Assembly (NCBI GenBank): GCA_036936605.1
Contig: JAUPFV010000005.1
Span: 126,102,453 to 126,166,452, forward strand
Direction: 5' to 3'
DNA: 64,000 bases
Source: Limnanthes douglasii subsp. nivea
Lineage: Eukaryota; Streptophyta; Magnoliopsida; Brassicales; Limnanthaceae
The notes under the pieces are model-generated. The model had not been told where the DNA came from. It was given only the letters and a program-made list of their open reading frames with translations, and did not search any database. Shown here one piece after another: positions 1-11,924 of the stretch. Each line of letters begins with the position of its first letter. The stretch's first letter is position 1. The position numbers were made by a program, and so were the translations under genes.

Positions 1-280
1 AGGTCTGTTTAGCCGAGGGTCATTTTAACCGAGGGTCTTTTTGGCCGAGTGTCTTCTAGACAAAGGTCTTTTAGATGAGGAATGGTCATATACCCGAGGG
101 TATTCTAGAAAAGGCAAGGTCATCTCGTCGAGAGTCTTTTAGACGAGGCAAGGTCATCTAGCCAAGGGTCTGTTCGATGAGGCATGGTCATCTTACCGAG
201 GGTCTTTTAGATGAGGCATGGTCATCTTGTCGTGAGTATTTTAGATGAGGCAGGGTCATCTAGCCTAGGGTCTTCTAGAA
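1..280. repeat. 34-bp minisatellite with 16-bp half units
   Basis: From about 71 to 279 there are six diverged copies of a 34-bp unit of the form TAGATGAGGC / ATGGTCATCT / TACCGAGGGT / CTTT. The first 70 bases hold shorter units of about 16 bp built on the half-motif CCGAGGGTC, so the 34-bp unit probably arose by fusing two half units. The array runs off the left edge of the window. No gene is evident in it. Its host element is unknown. Confidence 0.85.
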
Positions 281-479
281 GAGTGTATTCTAGACGCAGG
301 TTTTGAAGAAGAGGTACATGATCAATTGTGAAAGAATTAGTTACCACATATTTCACCATTTTTCTTAAGAAGTAACTAATTTTGTTATTGGTCCAAGAAA
401 GCTACAATTATAAATTCTCTCTAATGTTTTAGTGGAAATATATGGTTCATAAACTTAGTAGACAAAATCTTGAATAGTA

Positions 480-780
480 TTTTGAAATAGTTTTAGGGAA
501 GTGGCTCGAGTAAGGAGTAAAGGATTATTTTTATAACTCATATGATTGAGTCTCTCTTGTAAAATACTTTGTGAGATAGTAAAATGGAGAGTTACTCTCT
601 CACTCAGATGTAGGTCGGTTGACTGAACTGTGTAAACAATTATTTTCCGTTGTTTTCTTTTTTTGTATATTTAATTTTGTTCTTAATTATTATTTTGTAT
701 CATATTATTTTTTGTTGCCTGTTTCAATTTTTATCCATACATTTAGTTATTCGTGTGAGTTTATCGAATTCTGTAACATG
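480..780 (+). repeat. possible Copia-type LTR end (R/U5-like)
   Basis: This AT-rich stretch carries the order of short signals often seen at the 3' end of plant Copia LTRs: CTCTCTTGTAA, then ACTCTCTCACTCAGATGTAGG, then GTGTAAACAATTATTTTC and a T-rich tail. No tRNA-Met primer site follows; the sequence passes directly into a Tat-type RNase H fragment near 794. This is a resemblance only. The interval 281-480 shows nothing recognisable. Confidence 0.3.
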
Positions 781-793
781 CCCTCAATTAGTT

Positions 794-990
794 TTAAACC
801 ATGAATCAGGGAATGTTGAAGCTAAAAATAAGAACATACTTCATTATTTGAAAGAGTTACATTCGTTAATCGTTATGTTTGAGCATGTAAAATTTAAACA
901 AGTCCTAAATTCTCATAATAGAGTAGCTGATACAATTACATATTCGGCTTGTATATCTTTATCACCATGGATAATTCTTCAAGATTTTTT
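794..990 (+). pseudogene. Tat archaeal-type RNase H (aRNH) C-terminal fragment
   Basis: The translated stretch reads NVEAKNKNILHYLKEL, later HNRVADTITYSA and LSPWIILQDFF. This matches segment by segment the C-terminal half of the second RNase H of element A (around 6750-6920: SEAKKEKMIKYLFVLKE, ADSLATMSYSE, PWIHVEECP) and of element C (41000-41130). The N-terminal catalytic part and the neighbouring integrase are absent. It is a fossil fragment, probably of element E, and not a functional gene. Confidence 0.7.
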
Positions 991-1714
991 TATTATTAAG
1001 AACCGCTTTCTCTTGATATTCACATATACATGAGTAATGACAATAAAATAAGGGAAGTAACAAGAAGAATACTCATCCAAAAAATTAATATAAACAAGAG
1101 TAATAATAAACAAAAAGATTTTTAGTACAAGTACAATATGAAGGTTTTAACATCACAAAACAATGAGTAATAAAATTTTGAGTTTATACATTCTATTTAG
1201 AAGAGGTACAATATTCGGTTGGGACAACATTGATATCTATATTTAAATTTCTCAGTTATGGCTTTAATAGTTAGAACATTTCTATTGTCATCCACATTTT
1301 TCTCGACACCATCCCTTTACCATATTTAGGATACCTAGCCTCTTCAAAAAATATAATTTCCTTATTTTCAAGTTCTTCAAGGAGATCAAAAATTTAAGCG
1401 CAACATTTACTCCAACATGAAAAATACGAGAATCAAGATATTTGTCACCCAATTCTACGTCATTCGACCTTTCAGCTTTATGGAAAGAATACTAGAAATA
1501 ATCCAATATAAGGTTCGGATATTCCTAATGAAAATTTAGAACTAAATTCGAACGAGCGTCTATAATAGTCTCATGAGAATCATGAGAAAACGTAATCATT
1601 ATTTCTTGATAAGGAGTAACATCATTCATCTGAGACAAACGTCCAATAAGCAAAATTATGATACCAAGTTAAACTTTAACTTTAAAGTATCCAATTTCCT
1701 AAACAACCTTGATT
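991..1714. other. Degenerate sequence without recognisable gene
   Basis: AT-rich sequence with no long frame on either strand. It lies where the integrase and antisense-gene 3' end of element E would be expected, but no domain could be recognised. Confidence 0.4.
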
Positions 1715-2433
1715 TTGCAACCTTATGAGTTTTTTTATCAATATATTACCAAATATTTTTAGCAGCAGTAAGTTTGGCCTTATAATCATTTAGTTTCCAT
1801 TTAAAGTTTGATAGAAGTTCACCTTCTATAAAAGTCAAATTCCTTAGAAATTTGCCAAAGTGACAGCTAGCCGAAAAGGTTTCATTGGTATGTGGTAATG
1901 CACTCCCTAACTCATACATCGTAAAATATTCATTATGTACTTTTTGAGCCTTGGATCGCAGGTCAAGATTTAATAGCCTTTATATTTTCCCAAACAAGCT
2001 TCAAGCCCGACCTTTAGCTACTTTTCACTTCAAACTTTAGCATCAAAGAAAACTCTAACAAAAGAGTATTATTATAAGGGTTCAACAACACTATCAAGAA
2101 GTGTCTGCAGATCAATAATGTGAGCTGCATGATGAAATTTGGCTTGACAGAGCATGGCTAAAAAATTGAGGATAATCTGAAACACGATGTGGCATATACA
2201 TAATATATAATAAGTTTATATGAAACAACGTAACAAGGAATTTAACATAGTAAAAAAATTGGAAACCTCATCTTACTTTAAATCGCAATCAAGTGCATAT
2301 TAGTTAAGTACACGGGAGAAAGACAGATGGAAAGTATCCTCTGACTCTTCAACGTAGCAAACTATGTCAGATTCTCAGGAAATTAATCTAACCAGAAATA
2401 AATAATGTTGAAATGGCAGCTTTATCTGAAGAT
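1715..2433 (-). pseudogene. Element E antisense gene, C-terminal part (coiled-coil relic)
   Basis: The minus strand contains coding-like blocks with stops between them. One near 1770-1960 is charged and helix-forming (KVHNEYFTMYELGSAL, then LLSNFKWKLNDYKAKLTAAK). Another near 2100-2160 reads LCQAKFHHAAHIIDLQTL. The block at 2400-2433 is in frame with the minus-strand relic at 12570-12790 once element A is removed. A coiled-coil C-terminal half is what the antisense genes of A, B and D have. There is no close sequence match, so the assignment rests on position, orientation and continuity. Confidence 0.5.
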
Positions 2434-2438
2434 GTATA
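2434..2438. repeat. Element A target site duplication, left copy (GTATA)
   Basis: Five bases directly before the TGATGAG start of the 5' LTR. They are identical to the five bases after the 3' LTR. Confidence 0.9.
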
Positions 2439-2814
2439 TGATGAGTCCAGAAATTTTCACCACTCACTGTAGAAACCGGACATGGCCAATTCGGACAAAA
2501 ACCACCCACTAAACCATTCGAACTAGACAAAAGTATTAAAAGCTAATCACCTTTTGACTAACCTAATTGCTAATCTGCTTAATAAACTAATGGGTTTTTT
2601 AACTCGACCCGGTTTCATAAGTTTGACTTGAAAGCCCATATGGCCCATAATTAAGGGTATAAATACCCAACCACTTTCATTAATGAGGGTAATGAACATT
2701 TAATACTACCAGGCACCTCAAATCTCTCACTACAAAACACTCAAACATTAAATACCTTTGAAACACCATAAAACACCTGACAAAATTACCTTCAGTAAAA
2801 AATAATCCACACCA
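2439..2814 (+). repeat. Element A 5' LTR
   Basis: 376 bp starting TGATGAGTCC and ending CCACACCA. It repeats at 12189-12564. A TATA motif in GGGTATAAATACCC (about 2654-2667) is a likely Pol II core promoter for the genomic RNA. The LTR of D is clearly related; those of B and C are not visibly so beyond the ends. Confidence 0.97.
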
Positions 2815-2817
2815 AAT

Positions 2818-2835
2818 TGGCGACCATAGTGGGAG
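2818..2835 (+). promoter_or_regulatory. Element A primer binding site
   Basis: TGGCGACCATAGTGGGAG begins three bases after the 5' LTR, where the tRNA primer site is expected. It resembles the tRNA-Arg-type sites used by Ogre/Tat elements (TGGCGAC start, GTGGGA further on), though I could not check it against a tRNA set. Near-identical sites follow the LTRs of B and C. Confidence 0.75.
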
Positions 2836-2886
2836 AAGAAGGTTCCTGAATTTAGCATTCGAAACCATCAAGAAAAGTCAGTTCGG

Positions 2887-4490
2887 ATGAGTCCGGACGA
2901 GCATGCATTGCCACCAACTTTGACAGAAGTGGTGGGAGAAAATGATGAATACACGATTGAAGAGCGAGATAGATTGAAAGTTGTGATAGAAGACTTGAGG
3001 GCTGCTAAAAGGGTGGAGATGGGCTTAAAAGAAAAATCAAAAGTGTCAGCCGTTCACCACACTGACAATCCAAGGGAGCATGACCCATCAGCAAAAACCC
3101 ATGTAAGCACTAAAAAGACTCATGCTAGTTCAAAGAAGTCTCACCGGTCTAAACCGGCGGAGAGCTCATCTTCAGATTCAGAATTCTCTAGTAGCTCCTC
3201 GAACGAAGATGGAGTTGAGGAGTCCATGTCATCCAGAAGCGATGAAGGTCGTTCTAAAAAGAAGCAGAAATTGGTTAAAAAGTATTCAAGAAAGAGGGAC
3301 AGGCATGGAAGGCTGAAAAGACATATAGGAAAAGGATCATCTCATTGTCACAGCCATGGCCGGAGACATGTAGACCGATTGTTGATGGATCATTTCGCCT
3401 TTCATGATGAACCAGGTATCTTTGCAACTCCCAATGAAGATATTGTGTTTAGTCGTGGCCGGATTGGAGACAATCTCCATTATCTTCCAAGATACTGTCT
3501 GGAGGTAGTTCGTTGGAAGTAAGGAAGTGAAGGGCAATGGAGACACTATTATCCATTGTGCCCAAGAACCAAATGAATCCTTGAAATAATATATAAGTCG
3601 CATTGTGAACACCAAGAATGGATTAGCTAATTGCTTTGAACAAGTAGCAATAGCTTCTCTAAGGCAGGGTTTGAACCCTGGTAATTTGACTGATTCAGTA
3701 ACCAGAAAGAAGGCCATGACGTGGGGCGGTTTACTAAATCAGGTTGGGAAACAAATCAATGTAGATGAAACAAAGAAGATCAGGGTGCATAGGCAGGTGC
3801 GGTCGTCCCCAGCTGCACTGAACCAAAACCAGAATCAGTCCATGTATAAGGCTAAAGAAATCAGACAGGGTCCCAGCAGGGCCAAGGCTCAATCCCACCC
3901 AGCACCAGCTCAGAGTCAACAATCCAGAAATAAGCGAGGGCCTTGGGTTCAACCAGAATGGTTTGCCGAGTTAAAAGAGAATGTGGCAACCATCTATGAC
4001 AAAACAAAAGAGGAAGTACACTTCAGGAAGCCAGTTGCGCTTCAATCTCCCAGGGAAAGTCGTAATAATTGTTTCTGCCAATATCATAAAGATATTGGTC
4101 ATAACACAGAAGATTGCATTGCTTTGAAGCAAGAGGTGCAAAATTTGATCGAAAGAGGAAAGTTGGGTGCTTATGTTAAAATAAGAAGTGGAAATAGGCC
4201 TGATAATGCTCATCGGAATGGCCCAAACAATGCAAAGATTTCGGCTCCGGATGGGGCTATGGTGATAATTGAAAGATTTGATGTGGAGTCGGAGTATTTG
4301 GATCCTGATCCAACCCAAAATAAGGTGGGCGTTATCACAGAACACAACAAGATGGTGTCCGGACTCATCAGCTTTTTTGAGTCACTTACAATATTTGGGG
4401 GAGACATCATGACTGCACCGACAGCTTCTTCGAGAAAGAGGCATGTTCATACTCTAGCTAATCAACTGAAAGGAGGCATGACTTCATATC
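2887..4490 (+). pseudogene. gag: Element A gag (deleted capsid region)
   Basis: This encodes the structural Gag polyprotein that packages the element RNA. The ATG at 2887 is the first after the primer site. It opens a frame with an acidic, charged N-terminus (EERDRLKVVIEDLRAAKR), a Ser-rich linker and a Lys/Arg stretch. Comparison with D shows that about 220 bp encoding the core of the retrotransposon-gag domain is missing near 3500, where the frame breaks. The frame resumes at about 3605 (NTKNGLANCFEQVAIASLRQG). A Tat-type zinc-finger variant follows at about 4075-4150 (CQYHKDIGHNTEDC). The deletion must inactivate capsid assembly. Confidence 0.9.
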
Positions 4491-4499
4491 AATCACAAA

Positions 4500-7400
4500 T
4501 TCCTTTTCCCTTCATTTTTTTCGATGAAGAAGACTTGAGGGACATAGCTGGTCCCCATGGAAATGCTGTGGTAATAGGAGCATTCATTGGGGGCAATGAC
4601 ATCAGACGAATTTTGGTGGACACCGGTCAATTATGGGTTTCACTAGAAGCTCAGTGGACGTGATCGGGGAGTTTGAGGAGGAGGTTTTGTTGGGCAAGGG
4701 ACCTTTTAAGAAGATGGTTAGAGTACTTTTTATTATGGTGGATTGTCCCACTTGTTACAATGCCATTTTGGGAAGATCTTGGCTTTGCAAGATGCATGTT
4801 GTGGCTTCAACAGTCCACCAATGCTTAAAATACGCTATGCAAGGACAAGTAGGAGTAGTCTGAATTAGTCAAAAGATAGCAATGGAGTGTTATGCAACAA
4901 CACTGGCCCCTCGAACTTTGGGGGCAGTTCGGATCAGTGAGGATTAGCAGTTGGAGGAGCCCTCTGGGGGAGAGGGTGAAATTGATGACCCCAGAGAGAC
5001 CCCTGGTGTTTTAATATCGATTGAAGAAGTTGAAACTCACTCTCTGGCTGAAGGAAGAAATGTCAAGATCGCATCTAAGATGACATCAAAACTGAAGAGT
5101 AAAATTATGTCTTTTTTAACAAACCATCAGCATGTTTTTGCTTGGTGCAATGTTGATGTGACCGGAGTGCCTGCAAGTATTATATTACACCAGCTATCCA
5201 TCCGAAGAGATATAGCACCTGTTGTACAAAAGAGGAGAGCTTTTTCTAAGGAGAAAGCTGATGTCATAGTTTAAGAGGTCGACCGACTTACTAAGATGGG
5301 GCACATAAAGGAATCCCAGTACCCTTTATGGACAACCAATCCGGTGTTAGTAAAAAAGAAAAATTGGAAGTGGCGAATGTGCATTGAATTTACAGACCTT
5401 AATAGGGTTTGCCCAAAAGACCTATATTCGGTCCCTCGGATTGATCAGTTGGTGGACTCCACGTCTGGGAACAAGCTGTTGTCCTTTATGGATGCCTTCT
5501 CCGGGTATAATCAGATTCAAGTGGATCCAAAAGATCAAGAACATACTAATTTTGTTACTGATAGGGGCCTTCATTATTATAAGGTGATGCCTTTTGGGTT
5601 AAAAAATGTTGGGGCTACTTATCAAAGGTTGGTGAACAAATCCTTCGCTAATCAGATTGGAAGAAACATGGAAGTCTACATTGATGATATGATGGCAAGG
5701 AGTGTGGAAAAAGAACTACACTTGGCAGATCTGAAAGAAACTTTTGCTAACTTGGTGAAAGTAAATTTAAAGTTGAATCCAGAGAAGTATGTTTTCAGAG
5801 TGTAGTCCGGGAAGTTCTTGGGATATGTGATAAGTGAGAAAGGGATACAGCCTGATCCAGACCAGCTAAGTGCTTTATTGCAGATGGAGCCTCCTTAGAA
5901 TATTAAAGAAGTACAAATATTGGCAGGGAGGTTAGCTGCTCTAAACCGTTTTATCTCAAGGTCTTCGGATAGGTGTGGCCCATTTTTTCAAACTTCAAAA
6001 GGTGCAAAATAATTTAACTGGTCTCCACGATGCGACCAGGCTTTGATGAAATTAAAAAACACTTATCCTCCCCTAAAACCTTGTTTAAACCTGTTGATGG
6101 AGAGACACTGTGCCTATATTTCACAGTCTCTAATTGTGCCATAAGTGCGGTGCTAGTTAGAGAAGTGGACAATTATCCTCGTCCGGTGTACTACATCAGC
6201 AAAAGCCTGATGGATGCTGAAAAGAGATATTTAAAGCTTGAAAATCTAGCACTGGTATTAGTAATTACTGCTGGAAAGATGAGGCCTTACTTTCAGTCTC
6301 ATTCTATTGTTGTCCGAACATCTTTTCCCTTGAAAAATGTTCTTCAAAAGGCGGACATATCGAGCAGAATTACCAAATGGTCAGTGGAGTTGGGAGACTA
6401 TAATATTGATTTTGCCCCTCGAACTGCAGTCAAGGCTGAGTCTGTTGCTGACTTCCTAGTTGAATTCCATTTGGACAGAGATACTAAGCAAACATCAGGT
6501 GAAAAGACTAAGAAAGTATGGGTTTCCGGACTGATGGTGGATCAAGTACCATGCGATGTGGTGTTGGGATATGTTTAACCTCTCCGCATGGTGACAAAAT
6601 GTACCAAGCTATATGTTTTGCTTTCAGGGCTTCCAATAATGAGTCCAAGAAGCTGCCATAGCCGGTTTAAAGTTAGCCCTAATTTGTGGAGCCAAAAGAG
6701 TCAGGTTAATAAGCGATTCTCAGCTTTTTATCCATCATGCACAAGGTCAATCTGAGGCCAAAAAAGAGAAAATGATTAAATATTTGTTCGTTCTTAAAGA
6801 AGTGGCACTTAACTTCAAAAACATCACCTATGAGCACATACCTCGAACTAGGAAAATACTCTAGCAGACTCATTGGCAACCATGTCATATTCTGAGTCCT
6901 ACCCATGGATTCACGTGGAGGAATGCCCATCCATTCACCTCAATCAGATCAAGGAGGGGGAGGAAAGTTTAAACGTACTAGTAAGTCAACTTCAAGACTG
7001 GAGGTATCCTCTTTTTTAATATATCTCAGATGGTATCTTGCCTCCGTAGAAAGTAGTGGCCAGGAAAGTAAAGTATAAGGCTCGTGGATTTGTAATCCTA
7101 AGAGACGTTCTTTACAAGAAGACTTTTAGTAAACCTCTATTGTGATGTTTGGGGATTGAAGAGTCCCAAGTAGTGTTGTCTGAACTACATGATGGTGAGG
7201 GGTCAGCACACTGTGGTTATAGAGCTTTAACTAGAAGAGTCTTGTTGGCCGGATACTACTAGTCCTCTATAATGGAAGATGCCAAGGAATTGGTAAAGAA
7301 GTGTGATCCATGCCAAAGATACGGTAATGAAATTCATATCCCAACTGTCCTATTAGATTCAATTTCTGAGTCAATACCTTTTGCTTGTTGGGGGCTAGAT

Positions 7401-8232
7401 CTGGTGGGATCTCTACCTATGGCATCCGGGGGATGCATAACTATTATAGTGGACATCGATTATTTCTCAAAGTGGATGGAAGCAACCCCATTGGCAGGAA
7501 CTACTTCAAAAGTTGTTATAAAATTTATCTTATCTAATATTTGTTGCCGATTTGGGGTTCCACAAAAGATAACCACAGACAATGGGCCACAATTCGATAA
7601 TAAGGATATGGAGAGCTTATGTGCCTCTAGAGGCATTCAACATTTCTTTTCCTCTCTTTTCCACCCACAGGCGAATGGTCAGGTTGAAGTGGCAAACAGG
7701 ACCATCATGTCCGGTCTTAAAAAGAATTTAGAAGGGGCTGCTAGAAAGTGGCCAAGTTATCTACAAGAAGTACTATGGGCCTACCGGACTACTCCTGGGG
7801 CTGCTACACAGGAATCCCCATTTGCCTTGGTATATGGTATGGAGCCAATAGCTTCTATAGAAGAAACTCTTCCTTCATTCAGAGTCCAAAAATTTTCCGA
7901 ACAGGCTAATGAAGTGGCAGTCAGACTCAACTTGACCTGATAGAAGAAAAAGGGTTAAGGCTCATCTCAGAGCCACACACTATCAGGGTTTGATGAGAAG
8001 CAGGGTTGCTTCCAAAGTGAGAAGGAGGGATTTTCAACCAAGGGATAAAGTGTTGAGAAAAGTCTTCCTACATACTAAGGAGAAGCAGTTCGGCAAGCTA
8101 GCTCCAACTTGGGAAGGACCCTATGTGGTCAGTGAAAAGCTTAAGTCTGGGACATACAGGCTTCAAGATAAAGATGGAAGGATCTTGAATCACCCCTGGA
8201 ACATTGAACACCTCCGGTTGTATCTAGAATGA
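4500..8232 (+). pseudogene. pol: Element A pol (PR-RT-RNH-aRNH-INT), broken
   Basis: The protease starts at about 4530 but is cut just after ILVDTG at about 4625: a deletion removes the rest of the active-site loop up to MGFTRSSVDVIGEF. The reverse transcriptase runs from about 5080 to 5850, with its YIDDM catalytic motif at 5674-5691; a stop lies at about 5272 and another at about 5803. The Ty3-type RNase H follows at about 6030-6480. The second, archaeal-type RNase H is frameshifted at about 6560-6930 (ISDSQLFIHH, ADSLATMSYSE). Integrase spans about 7160-7940, with HC...CDPCQ zinc residues and the core TTDNGPQFD (about 7572) and GQVEVANR (about 7680). A C-terminal GPY-type module (EGPYVVSEKL) ends at 8232. 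Several stops and shifts abolish function. Confidence 0.95.
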
Positions 8233-8280
8233 AAATTATGTAAATATTTACTTGTTTAAAGTCCATGTAAATATTAGGGG

Positions 8281-8329
8281 CATACTCTTTCCTACCCTGG
8301 TGGCGCGGGGAGGTTTTAATGAGGTGTCC
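8281..8329 (+). other. Conserved 49-nt non-coding motif after pol (A)
   Basis: It begins CATACTCTTTCCTACC and ends GAGGTTTTAATGAGGTGTCC. It lies 49 bases after the pol stop. The same 49-nt block stands after pol in B, C and D, although the sequences around it differ strongly. Its function is unknown; it could act at the RNA level or as a 3' signal of the antisense gene. Confidence 0.85.
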
Positions 8330-8767
8330 GGGCTTTTTAATAAAATTCGATACCTTCTTGAAAAATTCAGAGTGTTTCGATTGATAGCTTCTTTGAAACA
8401 TTTTAAAGTATTAGTGACAGACCGGATTGATTTGGTAGAATGATGACCATTTAAACATTTATCATCGGAGAATTTAAACACTTTCACTTCAAAATACTTA
8501 TAAAATAACTAAGGGCTATTTAAGCATTAGCCATCGAAATTGGGTAACTATGAGACAATGCAAGAATTGTGTAGGATAAAATTGCTCGGCTAGCACCGGG
8601 GAGTGATATTAAAATATGTAAAATGCCTTGGCCATCGAAGGACTTTAAAGTTTTAAAAGAAAAGTTTTATCCGGACAAGAGCCGGAACGGTTTCAAAAAT
8701 TCTTTGACCATCCAAGGACTTTAGTCTAACACAAAAATTAAACGAAAATAAAAAGATAGTTAAAACT
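8330..8767. other. Element A spacer between pol and antisense gene
   Basis: About 440 bp of non-coding element sequence between the two convergent genes. It repeats short phrases such as CCATCGAAGGACTTTAAAG. No tandem array is present here, unlike in B and C. Confidence 0.6.
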
Positions 8768-11748
8768 TCAAAGCTGAGCTTCCTTAGATGGTCCAACCTC
8801 ATCTGGCTTCTTCTTAGGGTCTTTAGGTTCCTCGTTAGGACTCTCTCCGGTCCCTTCATCTTCATCAATAGTATCATCCCAACCACTGGAGTAGTAGTGC
8901 TTATTACCATCGGCCATAGTATGGCGAGGAAGGTCTTCGTATTCCACAAATCTCCATAAATCTCCTAGTGTCCTCTACATAAGTTTTTGATGAAAGAGCA
9001 AGACCATGTCTGATTTGACTTCAGCATACCTTTCCTCTTAGGAATCTATCACCGTGTTGGTGTATGCATCGATTCTGGCTTGGATTGTCTTTTCCTGCTC
9101 ATTTATCAAATCATCTTTCTCCTGGTTTACTCTAGACACATCATCTTCGAGCGAAATTTTGTCATTGGTTAGGGTCTGGATGGCATTGTCTCTAGCCTTC
9201 ACCTCCTCTTTTGAAGTGGAGAGATCCTTCTCCAAGCCAGAACACTTAGATTTTAGTTCCTTGTTAACCCCCTCTGAAGTGGCCAGCTTGGTGGCCAAAT
9301 CCTATTTCCCCTTCTTAAATCCTCGATCTCTCTCCTTAATGCCTCAGCATTCTGGTTGGCGTTAAGGAGATCGTTAGACAAGCTCTCTTTATCTGAGTTG
9401 AATGTGTTGATGAGGGTGGATTGATTTCATACTTGTCTCTCCAAGTTGAGCACCGATTGAATATTGCTCAACAAGGAGTGGGTTACCATGTCCTTCTCTC
9501 CTGAAACAGAAAAAGACTTACTGTTGAAAGTAATGATGTTCGAAGAGCTTGGAGGGAGGTAAGGGCCAGAAAAAGTCGTCATTCTCGAGGTCTTCAAAGT
9601 AAAGGCCAATCCCTTGAAGGCCACTGATGTCTACTCCATCAATGTTAATATCCCCTTCGGCACCCTCTCTAGTGTGAAAGTCACTTGGGATTTGCTCTGC
9701 CTGTGTTGGGTCTGTTGGGTCGACCGGAGGAAGAGACTCCGTAGGCCGGAGAGCTACTTCATCTCCCTTGGTGATTTTCTTCTTCTTGGCTTCCCTATCT
9801 CCATCATTTGCTCCTCGTTTTCGGTCTTGTTTGGGAGCCTTTGAGGGTTTTGGAAGTCCAACTACCTCTTTGGTACTCTCATTTTCCACCACTTGAAGCA
9901 GAGTAGCATCAATTCCTCCTTGGTCCTGCACCTCCTGGTTTGCTGGGACAATCTCCTTAACACCACCTTGGTTGACCTCAGCTACATCTGGCTTTTTCTT
10001 GCCTTTCTTGCCCTTCATTTTACTTGGGGCTTTAGCTCTGCCCGACAAGGCCAGCTTCCCATCCTTCTCATCAGTCCTCTGTAGAATAACACCCGTAGGA
10101 GGCGGTGTGGTCAATTACTCCCAAGACAAGTCTCTCCGGTCGGTTGTGTTCCAGAGGTGGGATCTCACCAGGTTGCCTGCAGTAAAACAATTATTGAAGC
10201 AATTTCCCCATTTGTCAGCAGCCCAAGCATTCAGCTTGGCACAAGTAGTCTGCCCCTCCTCCAAGTAGTTGGAGAACTCCTTCAGCAACACTACCCAAAG
10301 AATAAGAAGAGCATTTAATTAAACAAACGTTTTATAAGGAAAGGAAAACAAACATGATGAAATATTAACCTGTGCTTTTCCATCTGTTGGTAAGCATGTT
10401 TGGGTTCTCACCAGCCTTAATCTTCTTTCCGTTTTCCCAAGCTCCATTAATGAACAAGAATTGGGTCTTCCAATTCTTTTCCGATTCGAGCAGATCATCC
10501 ACCACTTTATAATTGTCGCCCATATTGAAATGGTAGAAGGGGATGATGTAATTCCGGCAAAGGCTGGCCACAGCAGCAAACTGCTCCATCAGAAGCGAGA
10601 TTCTGGAGAGCCTAGAGGCCATGATGCAGGCCATGAGAGTGTACCAAGCATTGGGACTCAGTTGGCTTGGGCAGAGCTTTATCAGATGGAAATATCTGGC
10701 GATCTCTAGGTCTAAGGGAAATCTAAGCCCTAAGTTGAACAACTCTGTGTAGAAAACTATCTCACTTAGCTTGCAGTCTATTGGCGTCTCCGGATCGACC
10801 GGTATCCTCACTTAAACTGACTCTGGGATCCCCCACTTTGTCCGGATTCGGCCTAATTCAGCAGTATGAAATAAGGCGTAGTTAATGTTCTGTATGGCTA
10901 GCAGATACTTTACGCTCACCTTGTGGAAGCAAGGTCCCACTCTGCCTTCAAGGGACTCCAGTGGGTCCGGATGTTTTAAACACAGCTTCTCTTTACCCTT
11001 GCTTTTCTTGACAATGACAGCCTCCCCCGTCTGCCCGGAGACATCAGTCTCAAAAGGAGCTTCGTCAACACTGTCCTCCATCACATCTTCCATCACCATG
11101 GAAGGATTGTCAGTGGTCTCTGTTGGAGGAGTGCTGGTAGTTGGCTCAGTAAGCTGTCCGGATGGCTGAGCATCGCTTTCCCTTTGTCATATGGTGTCCG
11201 GCTGGGGCTTAGATCCGGAGGGTTCATTTCAAAGGCTTGTTCCGGTAGCCTCCAGACCAGACGATTTGTCCTTAGGAACTTTGATGGGTGCCTCTGACCC
11301 TGTAGCTTTGTCCTTGGCCCAGACTTAGAAGGCCTTGATTTTGGAGACTTAGACTGTGGAGCAACAGCCTGGCCTTTTACTAAGCGGCCTCTTCGTCGAA
11401 GCATTAGCTTTTCTGGGGAATTATCAGCATCTGATCCCATGGCTATGAACGGAGAGGGTCTCTTTGTGCTTGTAACAGCTTTTTCCCGTTCGAAAGTGGG
11501 TTGTGACTCCTGAACCGATGAGCCTGAGACGATGGGTGAGAGACTTGGTTTAAATAACCTTATGGCTTTGGAACTTCGAGCAGAAGATGAACCTCGATCA
11601 GGCTCTAAGTTTGGTGTTTCAGACTTGTCGATTGGAGAAACTGGAAGACCTGCAGCAATGCGCCTTTCTCGCTCAACTCTTTGTGCTTTCTCTAACTCCG
11701 AAAGATTAAGCCACCCACATTTTACAAGTGCGTTTTTGCTGTAAACAT
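8768..11748 (-). pseudogene. Element A antisense gene (PF04195-like, coiled-coil protein), broken
   Basis: This gene of about 3 kb runs opposite to gag-pol. The ATG at 11748 aligns with the ATG of D (MFTA...), but A lacks one base shortly after it, which shifts the frame. The parts, in order, are a disordered Ser/Pro-rich region; a domain at about 10810-10370 with QLSPNAWYTLMACIMASRL and VVDDLLESEKNWKTQFLF; an intron (10291-10369); a conserved segment ending NTTDRRDLSWE; a Lys-rich nuclear-localisation-like block at about 9790 (KKKK); a coiled coil at about 9490-9040; and an acidic tail ending at 8768-8770. The domain resembles Pfam PF04195 by recall of its QLTPNxW signature. The molecular role is unknown. 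It has no envelope features. Confidence 0.85.
10291..10369 (-). other. Spliceosomal intron in element A antisense gene (79 bp)
   Basis: On the minus strand the donor reads ACAG|GTTAATATTT and the acceptor TTTGGGTAG|TGTTGC, with T-rich sequence between. Joining the exons keeps the frame into the next conserved segment (KST then VLLKEF). The same site carries an intron in B, C, D and E. Confidence 0.8.
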
Positions 11749-11845
11749 AAACTTACACCAAAATGATTTTGAGAAGAGAGATGAAAGCTTTGAAGTAAAG
11801 GAATGAAAGAGTAATGAATATGGTAAAACAGTGAAAAATGAGGTA

Positions 11846-11852
11846 ATTTATA
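11846..11852 (-). promoter_or_regulatory. TATA box of element A antisense gene
   Basis: TATAAAT on the minus strand, about 98 bp before the antisense ATG. The TATA box of D lies at the same distance (about 99 bp). Confidence 0.65.
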
Positions 11853-11924
11853 CTAAATAGACAAAAAGATACCCAGAAACCTAGGAGAATACGAAAAGAT
11901 GAAAGTAATGATTGAAGACGGCGC

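Noticed and set aside
619..804. Short plus-strand hydrophobic frame
   Set aside because: It begins at a TTG rather than ATG and is a product of T-rich LTR-like sequence; only the later RNase H-like part from 794 is meaningful.
8653..8949. 98-codon minus-strand frame MWNTKTFLAIL...
   Set aside because: Comparison with D shows that another frame (EYEDLPRHTMADGNKH) is the coding one for the antisense-gene tail.
9054..9365. Plus-strand frame opposite the coiled coil of A
   Set aside because: It is the shadow of the antisense coiled coil; Leu/Ser-rich composition as expected from the reverse complement.
8768..11748. Idea that the extra gene is an envelope-like gene
   Set aside because: It lies in antisense, has an intron, and shows no signal peptide or membrane segment.
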